Shown: positions 21,026 through 33,222 of the stretch, piece after piece | Numbering within the stretch: position 1 is the first letter of the stretch | Layout: each line of letters begins with the position of its first letter | Assembly: GCA_946894095.1 (NCBI GenBank) | Contig: OX335646.2 | Span: 18,904,077 to 18,968,076, forward strand | Direction: 5' to 3' | Length of the DNA stretch: 64,000 bases | From: Incurvaria masculella | Taxonomy: Eukaryota; Arthropoda; Insecta; Lepidoptera; Incurvariidae | Position numbers and translations under genes: made by a program | The notes under the pieces: generated by a model | The model's database searches: none | Told to the model about the DNA's origin: nothing | The model's input: only the letters and a program-made list of their open reading frames with translations

Positions 21026-22304
21026 GGTCGGGGAAAAAGTCTTTTCGCATTATAGTATGTATGAACTTGTAATAAAATCTCTTTGGCTATACTATTTGTA
21101 TCTGGCTGGTTTTGGTATCATTGAAAGTTTAAATTTTAAAGAACATAATTCCAAATTCAAATTAGGAAAATGTGTGATTCTCATTTGTTTTTCGTACTGT
21201 CAAAATGAGTGAATCTAATGAAGAAATTCGATACATTTTAAAATTTTACTACAAAAAAGGTAAAAATGCAACGCAAGCCGCGAAAAAAATTTGCGATGTT
21301 TATGGACCTAGTGCAGTGTCTGTGAGAGTAGCACAAATTTGGTTTAAGCGTTTTCAATCCGGAAATTTTGATGTCAAAGATGCACGTCGCTCTGGTCGCC
21401 CTATTACGGATAAAATGGATGCCATTTTTGAAAAAGTGGAGCAAGATCGGCATATCAGTAGTTACGACGTAGCTGAAGAACTAGGAATTGACCACAAAAC
21501 TGTTTTGGCGCATTTGAAAAAAACTGGGTACACAAAAAAGCTCGATATTTGGGTACCTCACGAGCTCACTGAAAGAAACCTAATGAACCGTGTACTCATT
21601 TGTGATTCTTTATTACGACGTAATGAAACCGAACCATTTTTGAAGAAGCTGATAACTGGTGATGAAAAGTGGATCACGTACGACAAGAACGTGCGAAAAA
21701 GGTCGTGGTCAAAGGCCGGTCAAGCTTCACAGACTGTGGCGAAACCCGGGTTAACTCGCAACAAGGTGATGCTGTGTGTGTGGTGGGATTGGAAGGGCAT
21801 TATTCATTATGAGCTGTTACCACCAGGCAGGACCATCGATTCTGAACTCTACTGCGAACAACTGATGAGATTAAAGCAAGAAGTTGAGAGAAAGCGGCCG
21901 GAATTAATCAACAGAAGGGGTGTGGTTTTTCATCATGATAACGCTAGACCTCACACATCTTTAGCCACTCAGCAAAAACTAAGAGAGTTTGGCTGGGAGG
22001 TGTTAATGCATCCGCCGTATAGTCCTGACCTTGCACCTTCAGATTTCCACCTGTTTAGGTCTCTTCAGAATTCTTTAGGCAGTGTCAGGTTAACATCACG
22101 AGAGGACTGCCAAAACCACTTGTCGCGGTATATTGATCAGAAGTCCCAATATTTCTATAGCAATGGGATCATGTCCCTACCTACAAGATGGCAAAAAGTT
22201 ATCGAACAAAATGGTACATACATACTTTAGTTAAATGTAAATAAACCATATTAAAAAATGTTTTGAATTTTCTTAAAAAATGCGAAGAAACTTTTTCCCC
22301 AACC
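21026..22304 (+). mobile_element. Full-length mariner transposon, copy 1
   Basis: 1279 bp flanked by TA on both sides (21024-21025 and 22305-22306), as for mariner insertion. Imperfect terminal inverted repeats of about 28 bp begin GGTCGGGGAAAAAG on the left and GGTTGGGGAAAAAG on the right (minus strand), continuing into TTCGCAT. It encodes one intact transposase at 21205-22230. Length, ends and target site are all typical. The protein resembles the mellifera/cecropia subfamilies, but subfamily assignment is from memory only. Confidence 0.92.
21205..22230 (+). CDS. Mariner transposase, apparently intact
   Basis: 341 residues from ATG to TAG, the usual length for mariner. The N-terminal part has two helix-turn-helix segments (SVRVAQIWFKRFQSG and SYDVAEELGIDHKTVLAHL). 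The linker keeps WVPHEL. The catalytic core is complete: Asp153 in TGDEKW, Asp245 in HHDNARPH and Asp280 in YSPDLAPSD, giving the D,D34D spacing of mariners. The protein cuts the element out at its terminal repeats and re-inserts it at TA. A second copy at 56662-57944 is broken, and this one could have supplied transposase in trans. No frameshift or stop was found. Confidence 0.92.
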   Translation: MSESNEEIRYILKFYYKKGKNATQAAKKICDVYGPSAVSVRVAQIWFKRFQSGNFDVKDARRSGRPITDKMDAIFEKVEQDRHISSYDVAEELGIDHKTVLAHLKKTGYTKKLDIWVPHELTERNLMNRVLICDSLLRRNETEPFLKKLITGDEKWITYDKNVRKRSWSKAGQASQTVAKPGLTRNKVMLCVWWDWKGIIHYELLPPGRTIDSELYCEQLMRLKQEVERKRPELINRRGVVFHHDNARPHTSLATQQKLREFGWEVLMHPPYSPDLAPSDFHLFRSLQNSLGSVRLTSREDCQNHLSRYIDQKSQYFYSNGIMSLPTRWQKVIEQNGTYIL

Positions 22305-22306
22305 TA

Positions 22307-23630
22307 AATTTAATGGATACGATATTAATCTTATTTTATTTATTTCAGGTAATGTGTTGTAGTTGCATTAAGCACTTACCATAAAATAAAAATAAAAAAC
22401 TTATACAGATTATCTACTAGCTGAAGTGCATGGCTCCGCTTGAGTCAATTTAGTGTTGGATATTCACCCGAGCGGAGCCCGGTAAAATATGATCTTCGCG
22501 GGTATTTTCTTCACCGTGCTCTAATCAACATGTGTAAGTACCTACTTTGATTGCGATCGGTTGAACGGTATTTAAGTTGATATGCTACAGTGCTATCGGT
22601 CGAAGCCTATTTTTTTACAAATTACCAATAGCACTTAGCGGTACTGTTCTTTTATGAAAAATGTTAAAAGGAATGTGTCGAATCACGAATCCAATCGTAA
22701 TGATTAATTATTCTTAATTATTGGGTCAACATGTGTCAGTTATGATCGGTAGGGTTGTGGTTTATATGTGTGTGTTTCCCCTTTTTATATTATTTACGTA
22801 TAAGCCTCGCCAAATACGTTGACATTTTACTTATTTGTTCACTCGTGATATGAGCAGTTGGTATAATGTGTCACATTTGCCACTAGGTATTGTTTTAATT
22901 AGAAGCGATAGGTGTGCTGGTAAAAAAAATATTGCTCCCACAGACCAAATAATTATTCAAGAAATGATCACATATATTTTTTTTTAAGTTTTTAGATTAC
23001 CGTGGTTACTGTTCATTTTAAGAGATTACATAAACAGCTTTCTACTCACAGCATTATTTGCGCGGAGCACGACGTTTCGAGCCAAAAATTTGGCTCATCT
23101 TTAGCTGAGCTCCCGCATTTTTAATTTGAGTGATGCTTGCTCCAAAATACACTAAAACATTTATGAAACATATTTTTTCACTAACAAAATATCCTCGCAA
23201 ACTTGACATTTCATACTGAGCAGCTGTGCAATGGACTACAAAGGAAATCAATGAAGAGCGAGTAATACGAGTGAAGTGAATCGCTGAAAACGTCGGCCCT
23301 GAACATTTCATTGCGTTTCCGTGACAACGGGTGACCCGCACCGAGACTCGTCTTGCGCGTGATGCGCCACCTGCTGGCGTAGTTTTCAAAGTTTTTACAC
23401 AAATATTACAATTACTTAATTAGAAAAAAAATATTAAACTCAATGATGAAATAATTATGTTTGTATGTTAATTATAACGGTTGCAATATAATACCGAAAT
23501 TAGAAACCAAACTACAAGACGTTGCGAGTATTGTTCTGTCAACCTGATTTGGAACAGGTTTAGGTAAAAGAAACAGTGAAGATAAAACACCTTTACGTAC
23601 ACACGTATTTGGTATACTCGTGACCGCGCA
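22307..23630. other. Intronic non-coding stretch with degenerate repeats
   Basis: About 22418-22500 has ACTAGCTGAAGTGCATGGCTCCGC-like text, the decayed end of an interspersed repeat that recurs near 46060, 52695 and 61612. At 23060-23390 lies another repeat-like segment beginning ACGACGTTTCGAGCC with a GAGCCAAAAATTTGGCTC palindrome. No exon is supported. Confidence 0.45.
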
Positions 23631-23631
23631 T

Positions 23632-23785
23632 GTTTTTTTATGCAACCTGACATGGATTGCTAATACCACACAACTACCGTTATGATATTAGCCTAATACA
23701 CCACATTCCCGAAGGAATTAGGTGCCATGCCAGGACCTTGCATTTATGAACACGGGTACATTGAACTGGATGGAAAGCGATGACG
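23632..23785 (-). repeat. SINE family 1, 5'-truncated copy
   Basis: Only the 3' part of the SINE is left. Read on the plus strand: TTTTTTTATGCAACCTGACA, then ACACCACATTCCCGAAGGAA, ending near ACTGGATGGAAAGCG. 5' truncation fits target-primed reverse transcription. Confidence 0.75.
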
Positions 23786-25984
23786 GCGATGAGTTCAGAA
23801 TACTTCGTATTCATTAACAATACGGAATGCGTCATTTAGACTTAATCGTATATCTGTAAACTTTAATTTCATCAGAAAGAATAAGTTCAATGAGAAATGC
23901 AAAAAAATAATATAAAATAATATGCAAAACTAATTTTATAGCTAAGTGTATGTGAATGTTGTCTTCATAGTTCCAGTTTCTAAATATTCAAAGGGTTGAA
24001 ATTACATTATTTCAAAAGCCCCAAAAACCTGATACAATAGGCATTCTTTTTTTTTTTTATTTACAGCCTAATCTAAATTTACAAATAGACGATCTCAAAC
24101 AATGCGTTCGAGACGAAATAATAACAACTTTATTTAATTCACATAAAAACTACTGAACAAAACAAAGACAACAATGAATTATAACTTGGGCGCAACTTTC
24201 CGCAGCCAGCATTCCAAACAATTACCTTAAACTGTTAACAGTGGAGTCGGTGGAAGAGTTAAGAGAAATAATCTACGTTCTGTCCGCGCTTATCTACAGA
24301 CTTTTGTCCGGTTCGCTTTGTTCGCTCCTCTTCGCCTCCCGCTTCGCCCCTCTCCGCTCGCCGCTCCACCACCTCCCCGCCGCCGCCCGCGTTCGCATGA
24401 TAAATGGATCCGCTGATGGCCAGTATTAATTCTCTGTCTGAGATTCTGGAAAAAAAACCGTGCCGAAAATCGCCAGCGCTCGAGCTAAATTTGTAATGTA
24501 ATAGGCGTTCAGTATTCTTTATTGCATTGACCTAATATTATTAAAGCACCGGATTGAGACGTCAATCAATGTCTTCTTGTCTGTCTTTTTGGCAATATCC
24601 TTACGAAAATACATTAAATTATAAAATGTGTGAAATATTCTTTAAACTATAATTTTTATCACGCAAACATTTAATCAGAGAGAAGAAATATTCAATATGA
24701 ATAACTGTTAAGTTATTAAAATATTTCCTAATATCATGGTTTATTGACATAACTGTAGTAGATTATGGTTCTCGGTCGGGTGGAGAGTTCATGGTTAGAC
24801 CGCTGGTTGATAGTGACAAGTTCAAAAACAAAAGCTAGATATTCAGTGACTACAAAAAAAGTCGAAATATAGCGTGAAAGTTACCGAAATTATAGCCCAC
24901 AGAAATCTAAACAAGTTGAAAAATAATCTTATTTTTGGTCATTATTTTGTAATCATACCGTTGTTTACATTATTCACAGATTCACGCAGTTAGCCAACTA
25001 ACTCCAAATTATGTATTTTTACAAAAACTCTATTCATTTACTTAACAAGCTTATTGTACTCAAAATACATTTACTCAAAAATAAACCCAAATAATTAAAT
25101 TAAAATTTGGCTTTTAATGCATCAATATAATAATGTAACCAGAAAATAGACGCAGGTCTATCCGCATTTAAGTTAGCTGAACATATTTTATTTTTCTTCG
25201 TCGTTTTGCCTTGATACTCTTAATTGAGTCGACGGCGTGGCCATTCTCCGAAGGTTTCAGGTTGTATATTTAGACTTGTATGTATAGGTCACTGAACTTC
25301 TAGCGTTGGTTTTAGAACGTGTCGTCATGCGGTGCTACCATGAACTCTCCACCCAACCGAGAACGTACCGGACTCTCTTGACTTGGCTTATGTATTTATT
25401 GTTCACAAATCCACGTGATTCTGACACGCCTCCTCCATCTGAACCGCTTTAACCAGGACATGCTTCGACAGCCGCCTCGTGAGGTACAAAAACATGCCTC
25501 CAGCATTAAAGAACAAGAAATGGTTTCGTTCCTATTCCGTTCTATTGTTTATTTTATTTTTTAGATGGACATATTCTTAGATTTAAATGTAAACAATCTG
25601 TTCGTTTCTTCGATGTTTATTAACAAGAACTCTATAGTTGCTTTTGTGTTTATCGTAGAGACAACGCAAGTTACATATTTACTCGAATTTGTTTTGTAAA
25701 ATGTTTGAATTTTATGCGCTATTCTCTTATCTACAATCAACATTAACACAATCGTATTTCATGCGATTAAACCTAACTATTTGGTTAAAATACATAAACA
25801 TTTAAATTAGGGATGGAATAAGCCTCTGCAAATTCTCTTGTGATGGCAGAGATAATATTATAACTTCAAATTAATCGTAGGTATGGTACTCAGTTCTATC
25901 GCAAAAAGGTGAATTACCAGTAGGGGTGATTGAATTTTTTTCTGAGGGCACAAACATTTTAATTAATTTGTACACAATTTGTAT
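23786..25984. other. Intronic non-coding stretch
   Basis: Mostly AT-rich. A GC-rich block at 24290-24400 (CCACCACCTCCCCGCCGCCG) is followed by GCATGATAAATGGATCC. The inverted phrases GAACTCTCCACCC near 25340 and GGGTGGAGAGTTC near 24780 face each other across about 560 bp, possibly the ends of a short DNA element. No exon recognised. Confidence 0.35.
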
Positions 25985-26215
25985 GCGACTGGTGAGCTAA
26001 TGCCACACCTACACCTACGAATTACCTAAGAGCTAGGTGTCATGCCAAGACCTTACTTTTATTGTACAGCTATGTATGGAAAATACGTAAAATTTTATTG
26101 CCGCTTCAATGCCATGGTAACAAACTTGAGGGGAACTACCCTACCGCCTAGGAAGTAAAAAAGGGGGACCTACAGTTTAAACGAGGAATCCGAAGGAAAG
26201 TTTGTATTCGGTTTC
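25985..26215 (-). repeat. SINE family 1, diverged copy
   Basis: Recognisable from GAGCTAGGTGTCATGCCAAG, TTGCCGCTTC and CTACCCTACCGCCTAGGAAG. Many substitutions and no recognisable head. Confidence 0.6.
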
Positions 26216-26349
26216 GACCCGCATACGCAATAAAACATATACTTATGTTTAAATGCTTGTATTTTTTACTGTACGTGTGTTAAATGTCATATAAGGATCA
26301 TATAATCTGATCTTCAACGGGGTGTTTGGAAATTCACTCGAAAGCACCG

Positions 26350-26536
26350 TTAGTGTGAGTAAGGATGACCCGCCGGACCTTCAGTGTTGCCAATATCAAA
26401 CGGCTCCGGATGGTAATCCAACTCCCAAATGTCATTAGAGTGAGAGGAGGCGAGCGGCAGGGCGGGCGGGGTGAGGCGCGGTAGGGGGTCGGTGGGAGGT
26501 GGTGCGCTGCTCGCAGCCGCACCATCATCGATCTCG
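26350..26536 (-). CDS. Possible coding exon in a GC-rich block (unidentified)
   Basis: On the minus strand a frame opens after an acceptor-like GCTCTGACAG and runs about 61 codons to a TAA at 26350-26352. The peptide is acidic and Pro/Ala-rich at first (SEIDDGAAASSAPPPTDPLP) and then has a composition typical of real protein (SNDIWELDYHPEPFDIGN, ending HPYSH). It would be a terminal exon. It lies on the same strand as, and inside, the presumed Dscam-family intron, so it could be a nested gene or chance. I do not recognise the protein. Overlapping open frames on the plus strand make a GC-rich artefact possible. Confidence 0.3.
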
Positions 26537-26539
26537 CTG

Positions 26540-28520
26540 TCAGAGCATATTCACGCTCCGCTACACCGGGCCTCGTTACTGGACATGGGGTTATTAGATT
26601 TAGCGCCGCTCGCCGCCACTGCCGCGGCAGCGCAGCCGCCCCCGCTCACGCTACGCCGCCGCCGCTCCAGCAGCGCCGCGCTGCCGCTAGCGTTATCTCC
26701 TCAGTCCCCCAGCCCTTGCTGCTTCCGCGCCGCTACACACCCCGCCGTGTCGGCTGGGAAACTCATTATTTGCTATATGCATTATATGCTATATTATTTA
26801 CACTATCGGATGCTGGGGATCCCTTTGAGGTACGAGCGGTACACGATAAAACTTCAGGTGTCCTGAATTGACAGTTTCGATTCTTTGGACACTTGCGAAA
26901 GTTAGAAACATAGATTCTCGGTCTGAAGATGCTTAACGTTTTCGAATAAGTTTCAAATTAATTAAAATTTTGAAAGGGTGTGAAAGCGGCGAACGCGGAA
27001 ATATCATAGCTTCAAACTAAAATATTGTTTCCAGAATGGGTGCTGCTAAACTTTTTGCGTCCCTGCTTTTCTGATCTGATGCTGCTCCTGACATCTAAGC
27101 AAGCCTTCACTGACCGCCAAATATATCGACGCGGTCAATAGCAGGGACCGGCCGCTTCAAAGAAATTATCTAAACCACCATTTTATAGTGTATGTAATCA
27201 TATTTACGTGTGTGGTTTTTATAAACTGTAATGTTAGACAAAATATTTACCCTCAAGTAGAATTTTCGCGTTAGAAATCTACAGTCTTACCTGGCGGTAT
27301 AAGCATACATCATCCACGAATTATTATTATTATTGAGGTGAAGAAGCCGGAGAAAAGTGAGGTTATTACTGTAACGAAGACAAACTGCCCGGCGCGCCAT
27401 CTAGCGTAGGGGTGTGGAGGTGCAGCGATAGGTCAGACTGTTTCAAAGACGTGAGGGATTCAACCAAATGGGTAATGAAGACGAATCGGAGGAGGTAGCA
27501 ACGGCACTAGAATTGAAGGCTTCAGACAGAAATGAAAGTTCTACTTTATAAAAATGTTGAAAGTTTGTAGTTTTTCGCTTTGAGACTGGGAATCTAATGA
27601 ATAAAATCATAGAGAAGGTACATTTTTATGAATTTACAAATATATTTTTTCATTTTGATTTAATGATAAAGCTAAGGCATTGCCTAACATTTTAATATAC
27701 GGCCACTCCAAAACATAATCATATCAGTGCAGTGGCACTTACTCTTTGCGCAAATAATTTTTTTCGGCAAATTGCACAATTGAACCCCGAAATTTTGTAA
27801 CGCTGACGGTTATTAGTAGGCATAGACTGCTAACGTCATGCAACGTACTAAACTCGCTAAATACTTCTTATTTTCGCTGTTACTATGACATTTCTAACCA
27901 GCGCCATCTCCCGTCACTGCCAGAACTAGTTACACCATCATTAAACTAAGTTTGTTTCCAAATTCTGCCAGGCATGGTGAAAACGTTACATTTATTAACT
28001 AAAAATTAACTAATGTCATTGTTATTAAAATATATAATTAATATTCATTGATTTGTATTTAAAACTGTAATAAACAACCCTTTGACAAAGTAAATTAGTA
28101 CAAGCTGGCAAACATTAACAAAGATAGATTCCTTCATAAATCGACGGGATAGGGCGAGAAGCTGTTCATCAGTTTTTTTTATTTATTGTTAATTTATTTT
28201 ACCATGTAATTAAATATTAATATTTCTCATAATCAGCGCTTCCCAAGGCAGTACATAAAAAAGTAAAAGTGGATTTATTAGAATATTACTAGAACTGTTT
28301 AAAATTAAAGTTTACTGTAGCAAACGTATGTCATCGTAAAATCCAATAAATTTTATTAAGTGCCTGTAAAATCCGAAACAAAAAAACGAAAAGGATTTTT
28401 ATAAAGAAAAAAAAAACGTATTTTGACAATACGTGATATTTCACAAAAGGTGTTTTTATCTTAAACTTACAAACTTTATCCTGGGTTTGCCCCAGGTAAA
28501 TGAGTTGAGCAGAAACATTT
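26540..28520. other. Intronic non-coding stretch
   Basis: The GC-rich block continues to about 26760 with CGCCGCCGCCGCTCCAGCAG. The rest is AT-rich without recognised genes. Around 27300-27540 there are moderately conserved-looking but unidentified pieces. Confidence 0.35.
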
Positions 28521-29020
28521 TAGTCGCATGTAATAGCATGTTGTTATAATATTACAGAAGCAGTGCTACGAGACTTTTTAGTCGCATGTTATAACATGTT
28601 GCTAAATCACCGTATCAGTGCTACGAGACTTTTTAGTCCGATGTAATCAAATGTTGTTTTATTACCGTAGCAGTGCTACGAGACTTTTTAGTCGCATGTA
28701 ACAGCATATTATTTTATCACCATAGCAGTGCTAAGATAATTTTATTCACATGTAATAACATGTCGCTATATCACCGTAGTAGTGCTACGAGACTTTTTGT
28801 CCCATATCATGGTTTGTTGTTTTATTACCGTAGCAGTGCTACGAGACTTTTAGTCGCATTTAACAGCATGTTTTTTTATCACCGTAGCAGTGCTAAGATA
28901 ATTTTTTTAGTCGCATATAATAACATGTTGCTAAATCACCGCAGCAGTACTACGATACTTATTTTAGTTCCATGTAATAGCATTTTGCTATATCATCGTA
29001 GCAGCGCTACGAGAATATTA
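28520..29020. repeat. Minisatellite of about nine 58-bp units
   Basis: Each unit reads roughly TTTTTAGTCGCATGTAATA...CATGTTG...ATCACCGTAGCAGTGCTACGAGA. It contains two small palindromes, GTAGCAGTGCTAC-like and ACATGTTNTAACATGT-like. Some units have AGTGCTAAGATAATT instead of the GAGAC ending, giving a loosely alternating pattern. A 128-residue open frame across it is a by-product of the repeat. Confidence 0.85.
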
Positions 29021-29384
29021 TGCCGGCAAAAACTTTTTGGATCAATGTCCACGGTCTAACCGAATTTGCAGAAATATGGCATTACCCATTAAATGCAGTT
29101 ATGCTTTAGGGAACGCTAATGTGAGGGAGAAAGCGTCCAGGCGATAAAAAGGAAGGGTGTAAGTCAGTGGACCCAGTAAGAGCAGCAGGGTTGTTTCGCA
29201 AGATGCCGTCTTCATTAGGATATATTTGTATTGGATTTTTTTTTATTATTAACTTTTTAATAAACGTCTTAAGAATATTCATCAAAACAATAAATTTCCC
29301 TAATTCATAACAACTCAAATATTTTAATAGCAAAAGTATCGGAAGCCATTTACACCGCGAAGCTTTTTACGCCTTAAATAAATT

Positions 29385-29500
29385 ATCTTACGAATGGCCT
29401 AAAGTTGTACGTGGTATCCGAAACACAGCAAGCCTCAACGATAGAAAACGCCCACCCATCTATAATACTAACGACAAGGCGTCGCACTATTGGCTGCCTA
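29385..29500 (-). repeat. 5S-rRNA-like SINE head fragment
   Basis: On the minus strand it reads GCGACGCCTTGTCGTTAGTA then TTATAGATGGGTGGGCG, close to the 5S rRNA internal control region (GTTAGTAC...GGATGGGTGACC). GTTGAGGCTTGCTGTG follows, as in the copy at 45040-45250. The shared SINE body is not recognisable beyond it. Confidence 0.6.
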
Positions 29501-29645
29501 ATACGCCTAGGCTGGCAAATTAAGCTTAAACGTGGCAATATTAATGAATAAATAACATTTCGGTGATAGTGCAGCATGCCGTTAAAACGAAAGCCTCGGT
29601 GTCTGTGGCGAGAGATATGCCGGGACGCAATCGCATTGAGTAGGG

Positions 29646-30047
29646 TATAACAGGTCAGTAATGAGTACTTAGCGCTGGGAAGAGAAGGACAAGTGACAGT
29701 TAGGTATAAGCCCACTCACCTCACTAGGCCGAACTCCAAGACTCCGGACAGACTTCCCGGCTCCTGGATACTTCCCGCAGACACGGCACAAGAGGTTTTC
29801 TTAAAATACAATCGTCTTTTTCGCAGGCCACATCGTATAACACATTCCCAAAAAGGTGTTCTTCCGTTCTTCCGAAATGTCGTCCGATTTTGCTCGCGCG
29901 CGTTGACATCTGTCCCCCTTCTTCCGCTCGCCGTTTAGTCAGTCGCGTCGCGGAGATCTCTTTGATCTACCCGCAAACTGAGTGGGCGCAGGGTTCCGTG
30001 GAGAGGTAGATGGTCGGATTCGGGATCGCGCTAAGTACATCGTTACA
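29646..30047 (-). repeat. Gypsy element 3' LTR
   Basis: 402 bp, beginning TGTAACGATG and ending CTGTTATA on the minus strand. The usual TG...CA end is degenerate at the 3' side, but TGTAAC/GTTATA are near-inverted ends. It is preceded by the polypurine tract. The only difference noticed from the other LTR is CGATTTTG here versus CGTTTTTG there (near 29893). Confidence 0.95.
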
Positions 30048-30060
30048 ATCCCCCCCACTT
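30048..30060 (-). other. Polypurine tract
   Basis: AAGTGGGGGGGAT immediately before the 3' LTR on the minus strand, the expected plus-strand primer site of an LTR retrotransposon. It overlaps the end of pol. Confidence 0.85.
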
Positions 30061-33000
30061 AACGTTCCCAATAGGGTTTCAATAATCCTACATTGGTGGT
30101 TGTGACAATCTTGTTCGTGCCCGGCTTCGCTAGCTTAACCCTATTTTCTCGAAGTTCCCTGATTTCCATGGGCCCTAACCAGCGCGGTGATAATGACTTT
30201 GTGATTCCCCGTATTTTGCTACTGATCGGAAAGTTTTTTTGTAATACCAGCTGGCCAACCCTATAGTTATTTTCCCTTTTTCTTAAATTATAATGTTTTG
30301 CACGTCTCTCCCATGCTTCTTGAAGACTTTTGGTTACGTGATCTTTTGTTGGTGGGGTTATCACATTAGTGGATTTGTCTATGTTCCTCACGGACCAAAT
30401 GTTTTCCAAGGGCAGCACTAATTCTCGACCTAGAAATAGCTGAGCAGCGGTTGTTCCCGTACTCTCATGAGTCGCCGAGTTGAGTGCCAGCTGCAGATTG
30501 GGTAAGCATGCATCCCAATTATCGCGTTCGCGTTGGTTGTAAATCTTAAGCATAGAACTAATGTTTCTATTTACCCGTTCGACCATATTCGCTTGCGGGT
30601 AATGTGGACTAATATTGATTCTTTTAATTCCCCAAGCTATGCACATTTCTTTGAATGGACTTCCTGTAAAATGTGTGCCGTTGTCAGAAACGACTGCTTT
30701 TGGTGGACCGTAACGTGACCAAATTGCGTTACTCAATACCTTAACTGTATTTGCTGCACTCGCAGCACGTACAGGCATTAGCTCAACCCACTTTGAATAC
30801 GCATCTATGAGTACTAGAATATATTGGTGTCCAGATTTTGATCTAGGCAATGGTCCTTTATAATCAATATAAACCGAGTCCCATACCGACTCCGGATTCT
30901 TTGAACTCATGAGCCCAGCTGGTAATTGATTTGCGGGTTTTGAGAGTTGACAATCTTTACATGATCTAACGTAATTCCTTATCTCCTGATACATTCCATT
31001 CCACCAGTAATATTTTGCGATTCTATTAAAAGTTTTCGTTATACCAAGGTGGCCTGTTATCTCTTGGTCATGGTAATAGTGCATCACTGATGGAACTATA
31101 TTAACCGGAATTACTATCCGCCATTTGTTGCCTTTAGCTATCTTTTTGCACAGGTATTCATTAGCCACTTTAAATCCTTTTACTTTACTTCCCTTTTCGA
31201 TTGCGTTGATAAGTTCGTGGAGTTCAGGGTCATTTCTTTGATGAAGTTTTAAGGACTGATTAAATTCGGTGTAATTGGATAGACTAGAGCACGCGTTACC
31301 TTCACCCTCGTACATCCTGCTTAAACAGTCTGCCACGCTGTTCTCAGTACCTCTTATGTGTTTTATTTTAAATTTGAAGCGAGAAAGACTAAATACCCAT
31401 CTGCCTATTTTTCCCGTTTGTTTTGGATGCGAAAACAACCACGAAAGCGCTGCATTGTCAGTATGTAATTCGAACTCAGCCAATTCTAAATATTGCTTAA
31501 ATTTATTTACTCCAAATACTGCGGCCGCACATTCTAATTCGTACGTAGCTCTTCGTCGCTCTGAGTCACTGAGTAGGCGACTTGCGTAAGCTACAGGTGC
31601 TAAATTTCCTTCTACCTCCTGTTGAAGTACCGCTCCAAGTGCAGTACCGCTTGCGTCAACTTGAAGAAAAAATTTCTTATCGAAATTAGGAAATCTCAGT
31701 ACTGGTGGTGTAATTAATGATTTTTGTATCGCGTCAAATGACTTTTGTTGCCACTCACCCCACACGAATGGCTCATTACTTCGTTTAAGTTTATTTAATG
31801 GTTCCGAAATTTCGGCGTAGTTTTCGACAAATTTAGCATAAAAACCAGCCATCCCCAAAAACCTCTTTACTTGCTTTAAGTTCTTTGGGACCGGAAAGTT
31901 TGCGAGAACTTCTGTCCTCTCATTATCTACATGTAGACCCTGACCATTAACGACATGCCCCAGGAATTTAACCTCTGATCTAAAAGTTTGTATTTTTTCT
32001 GGATTCACTGTTAGTCCCGCTCCACGAAGTCTCCTCAACACCTCGTCCAAATGATCAAAGTGACTTTTAATATCGGGTGAGAATATAATTAGGTCATCCA
32101 CAAAAGGCATTATAAATTTTTGTTTTATTTCTCCAAATATATGATCTATTACCCTGTTTAGAGCTTGCGGACTAACACATAATCCAAACGGCACGTACTT
32201 GTACTGAAACAGACCATTTGGAGTTATGAAGGCGGTTTTTTCTTTGTCATTTTCGTTTAGCGGGATTTGGTGGAATGCACTATTTAAGTCTATGATTGTA
32301 AATACTTTGGCGTTACCTAACACCTGAAAAACCGTTTCTACTGCAGTCATAGGGTACGAATCATAAACAATTTTCTTATTTAAAGCTCGATAGTCACAAC
32401 AAAGACGTTTTTTTCCATTTTTTTTATCGATCAAGAAAGCTGGTGCCGCATATGGAGACACGGATTTTTCAATCACACCCTTTTCTAACAATTCATCAAT
32501 ATGTTTTTTCATTTCTTCCGCTTTTGGAGGAGATAATGGATAAAAGCGCAATCGGACCGGCTCGCTATCGGTTAGTGTTATGCTATACTTTAAGATATTC
32601 GTTTTTCCTAACTGTTTCGTTATTACGTCGCTATACGTAGACAATAATTCTTCCAATCTATTTTTATCTTGTGGGCTTAAATAAATACTGCGTCTTTCTT
32701 CTATCGAAAATGCACCGTTTGTTTTTTTATTGAATTCTTCGTTAAGCTTAATTAATTTATCTGGTGCAAATTTAAATGAAATACTGTTATTACCTGGGTG
32801 TAATTGTAATTGGGTTTTTTTAATAAAATCGTAACCTAAAATAATAGGAGTGATCAGCTCTTGGGCTACAATGAACGTGTGTCTCCAAGTGAGTTTATCT
32901 AACGAAATCAAAGCAGATATGGTTATAGAGGACCTAAAAGGTCGCACGTCCGCCGTTGTGCACTCTATGCTAACATTATTTATTTGCACTTTTTTTTCGT

Positions 33001-33222
33001 TTTTAATCTTTGCAAAAATATCTTGTCTACAAAATGATCGGTTTGCCCCGCTGTCTATTAGTGCGGTAGTAACTAGCGCTTTCCCGATACAAACCGACAT
33101 TGTAGGCAGAGAGACTACTCCCGTTTTACTACGCGTATTAACCCTATTATAATTAGTTCCGTTGCATTTTACGCCCTTCTTTAGCACGGCATTCTGGCGA
33201 ATATAATGACGTGCCGTAATTA
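30059..33222 (-). CDS. pol: Gypsy pol polyprotein (protease, RT, RNase H, integrase)
   Basis: Open from the frameshift site to the polypurine tract. Residue numbers below count from the GTG at 33187. There is no ATG at its start, as expected for a Gag-Pol fusion. Protease: DSGA at 45-48. RT: YPLSPPKAEEMKKHIDELL, then FHQIPL, and the active-site FVDD at 362-365 (a variant of YxDD). RNase H: DASG at 511-514 and TDN at 576-578. Integrase: zinc domain H706, H713, C743, C746, then the DDE core near D775, D835 and E870 (PQANMVERVNR). It lies on the minus strand and is uninterrupted. The protein products copy the RNA and integrate the DNA. As gag is broken, this copy would need Gag in trans. Confidence 0.93.

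Noticed and set aside
28520..29020. CRISPR-like array
   Set aside because: Units are diverged head-to-tail repeats without distinct spacers, in a eukaryotic sequence.
28673..29059. 128-residue plus-strand frame with repeated YHRSSAT
   Set aside because: It is a by-product of the 58-bp minisatellite; the unit length varies and the frame is not kept by design.
29693..29938. 81-residue plus-strand frame, duplicated at 38528-38773
   Set aside because: Both copies lie inside the two identical LTRs, antisense to the element.
31275..31589. Plus-strand frames opposite gypsy pol
   Set aside because: They are antisense shadows of the intact pol frame.
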